Shown here in pieces: positions 62,982 to 64,000 of a stretch of DNA of 64,000 nt. Position 1 is the first letter of the stretch; every line of letters starts with the position of its first letter. The notes beneath the pieces were generated by a model. The model ran no database searches, was not told where the DNA came from, and saw nothing but the letters and a program-made list of their open reading frames with translations. The position numbers were made by a program, and so were the translations under genes. Origin of the DNA: Pseudomonas violetae. Its GTDB lineage: Bacteria; Pseudomonadota; Gammaproteobacteria; Pseudomonadales; Pseudomonadaceae. The stretch covers positions 310,001-374,000 of the forward strand of contig NZ_JAKNRW010000003.1 in assembly GCF_023072615.1 (NCBI RefSeq), read 5' to 3'.

Positions 62982-63027
62982 GGGCGATGGCACCGTCAAC
63001 ACCTATGGATGCTTAAGCAACTGGGGC
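62982..63027 (+). repeat. Duplicated scrap of the phospholipase D gene
   Basis: This stretch (GATGGCACCGTCAACACCTA and flanks) matches 61131-61177 of the phospholipase gene with a few substitutions and one deleted base, about 42 of 47 positions by eye. It codes a broken MLGDGTVNTYGCLSNWG. It is evidence of a former second copy or recombination in the effector locus, and abuts the LysR gene end. Confidence 0.7.
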
Positions 63028-63969
63028 CTCCAGGCATCCTCCCTCCTGTTGCGTGCAAGCCTGGATAATCTGCGCACGCAGCCAGCGGTTGGCGTTGCCT
63101 TGATCAACGCTCTGATGCCACTGCATATCCAGGCAAAATCCCGGTAACCCCACCGGCGCTTCGCAACACCCAAACCCGCCATCGCCAGCAAGCGCCTGTT
63201 GAATACTCTTCGGCAACATCACCACGAACTCCGTCCCCTTGATCATCTTCAACGCCGCGCCATAACTGTTGGCCCGCGCTACGATCTGGCGGCTGCGCCC
63301 CTGTTGTGCCAGCCAGCCGTCGACCATGTTACTGCTGGAAGTCCACGGGGTTGGGAACACGTGGCGGCGTTCGACGAGCTGATCCAGGCTCAAGCGGTGC
63401 TCGCCGGGAGCCGCGGGTTTGTCGAAGACGCAGACCAGTTGATCTTCCAGCAGCGTCGCCGACTTGATGTCGCCGTGGCTGCGATGGAAGTTCGGACCGA
63501 AGCAGATCACCAGGTCGAGGCTGCCGTCGCGCAGGGCTTGGGCCGGGATGTCGGTTTCGAGTTTGTGCACGTTGACGGTCACCGGCCAGTCGGCAAACGC
63601 GAAGTGCTTGAGCAGGCGTGGCAGGATCAGTTGTTCGAAATATTCCGGGGCGCACAGGTTGAAGGTGGTCGGCTGCAGGGCAGGGTCGAAGGTCGTTGCG
63701 CCGGCGTGGCACAGGTTAATGTGTTCGAGGACTTTCAACACGTGCGGGTACATGCGGTCGGCTTTGTGAGTGGGCTGCATGCCGGAACGACTGTAAAGGA
63801 ACAACTCATCGGCAAAAGCCGCGCGTAGTTTCTTCAGGCAGTAACTCACCGTCGACTGGCTGACGCACAGGGCTTCGGACACGGCGGTGACGTTGTGTTG
63901 CTGGTACACGGCAACGAACACCATGAGGTCCTGCATGTCGAGCTTTCTAAGTACGTTGCTGTTGAGCAT
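63013..63969 (-). CDS. LysR-family transcriptional regulator
   Basis: The product is 318 aa, complete within the window. HTH: DLMVFVAVYQQHNVTAVSEA, LCVSQSTVSYCLKKLRAAF. The effector domain starts near 90 with FNLCAPEYFEQLILPRLLKH and includes RANSYGAALKMIKGTEFVVM. It is convergent with the phospholipase/immunity genes, and its last 15 nt overlap the duplicated phospholipase scrap, so its C-terminal end may have been altered. Targets are unknown. Confidence 0.9.
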   Translation of the reverse strand: MLNSNVLRKLDMQDLMVFVAVYQQHNVTAVSEALCVSQSTVSYCLKKLRAAFADELFLYSRSGMQPTHKADRMYPHVLKVLEHINLCHAGATTFDPALQPTTFNLCAPEYFEQLILPRLLKHFAFADWPVTVNVHKLETDIPAQALRDGSLDLVICFGPNFHRSHGDIKSATLLEDQLVCVFDKPAAPGEHRLSLDQLVERRHVFPTPWTSSSNMVDGWLAQQGRSRQIVARANSYGAALKMIKGTEFVVMLPKSIQQALAGDGGFGCCEAPVGLPGFCLDMQWHQSVDQGNANRWLRAQIIQACTQQEGGCLEAPVA

Positions 63970-64000
63970 CCATTGCGTCTCGCAGTCCTTGTTGCGCAGG

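Noticed and set aside
1..64000. rRNA operons, CRISPR arrays, replication origin
   Set aside because: None seen: no rRNA-like conserved blocks, no regularly spaced repeats, no DnaA-box cluster.

Overview
The window comes from a fluorescent-group Pseudomonas chromosome. The host DNA is GC-rich and carries the genus-typical neighbourhoods algU-mucA-mucB-mucD, nadB/sdhE/ygfZ, dapA-bamC-purC-tRNA-Ser and the aruR/aruS/aruI/aruH arginine transaminase locus. It also carries REP-type palindromes built on a 'gtgggagcgggcttgctcgcgat' pattern. I assigned no species. Layout 1-26.7 kb (core genome): a Tyr-rich lipoprotein, an HIBCH-type hydrolase, ung and an AbrB-family membrane protein; a tripartite tricarboxylate system (tctCBA on the minus strand) divergent from its two-component regulators tctD-tctE; an HDOD protein, ygfZ, sdhE-ygfX and nadB; the envelope-stress operon algU-mucA-mucB-mucD without a mucC gene; a broken HigA-like antitoxin; bepA, a TusA-like protein, a PerM-family permease, bcp, gcvR, dapA, bamC, an MBL hydrolase and purC; then tRNA-Ser(CGA). 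Layout 26.68-33.60 kb (mobile element): an AT-rich element of about 6.9 kb is inserted in the 3' end of tRNA-Ser(CGA). It is bounded by an 18-bp direct repeat and has matching pairs of 13-bp arm-type repeats just inside both ends. It encodes a tyrosine integrase, a small serine recombinase, a Zn-ribbon protein with an HNH-like core, a Cys4 Zn-finger protein and several small unknown proteins. It also holds two related 59-bp hairpin/palindrome elements and a strong candidate for a structured non-coding RNA: a consensus promoter, an 11-bp end-closing helix, no ATG and an intrinsic terminator. Layout 33.6-43.1 kb: an IclR regulator with hutG and gltS; an IS5-type relic; an orphan type VI secretion cassette (Hcp, a glycine-zipper putative effector, a two-TM putative immunity protein and a relic of another glycine-zipper tail); an XRE-cupin regulator with a flavin oxidoreductase; and a TetR regulator. 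Layout 43.1-59.4 kb: the aru region, with response regulator, periplasmic binding protein, hybrid kinase, a 24-codon leader-like ORF, an amino-acid permease, enoyl-CoA hydratase, acyl-CoA dehydrogenase, NDP-forming acyl-CoA ligase, AruI, AruH, aldehyde dehydrogenase, an NAD(P)H oxidoreductase, a LysR regulator and a CHMI-family protein. Layout 59.4-64 kb: a Tle5-like phospholipase D effector and its Sel1-repeat lipoprotein immunity gene. Each is interrupted by one single-base homopolymer shift. A short duplicated scrap of the phospholipase gene follows, then a LysR gene. The parts most worth following up are the island (non-coding RNA, paired elements, HNH-like protein) and the two type VI effector-immunity loci.
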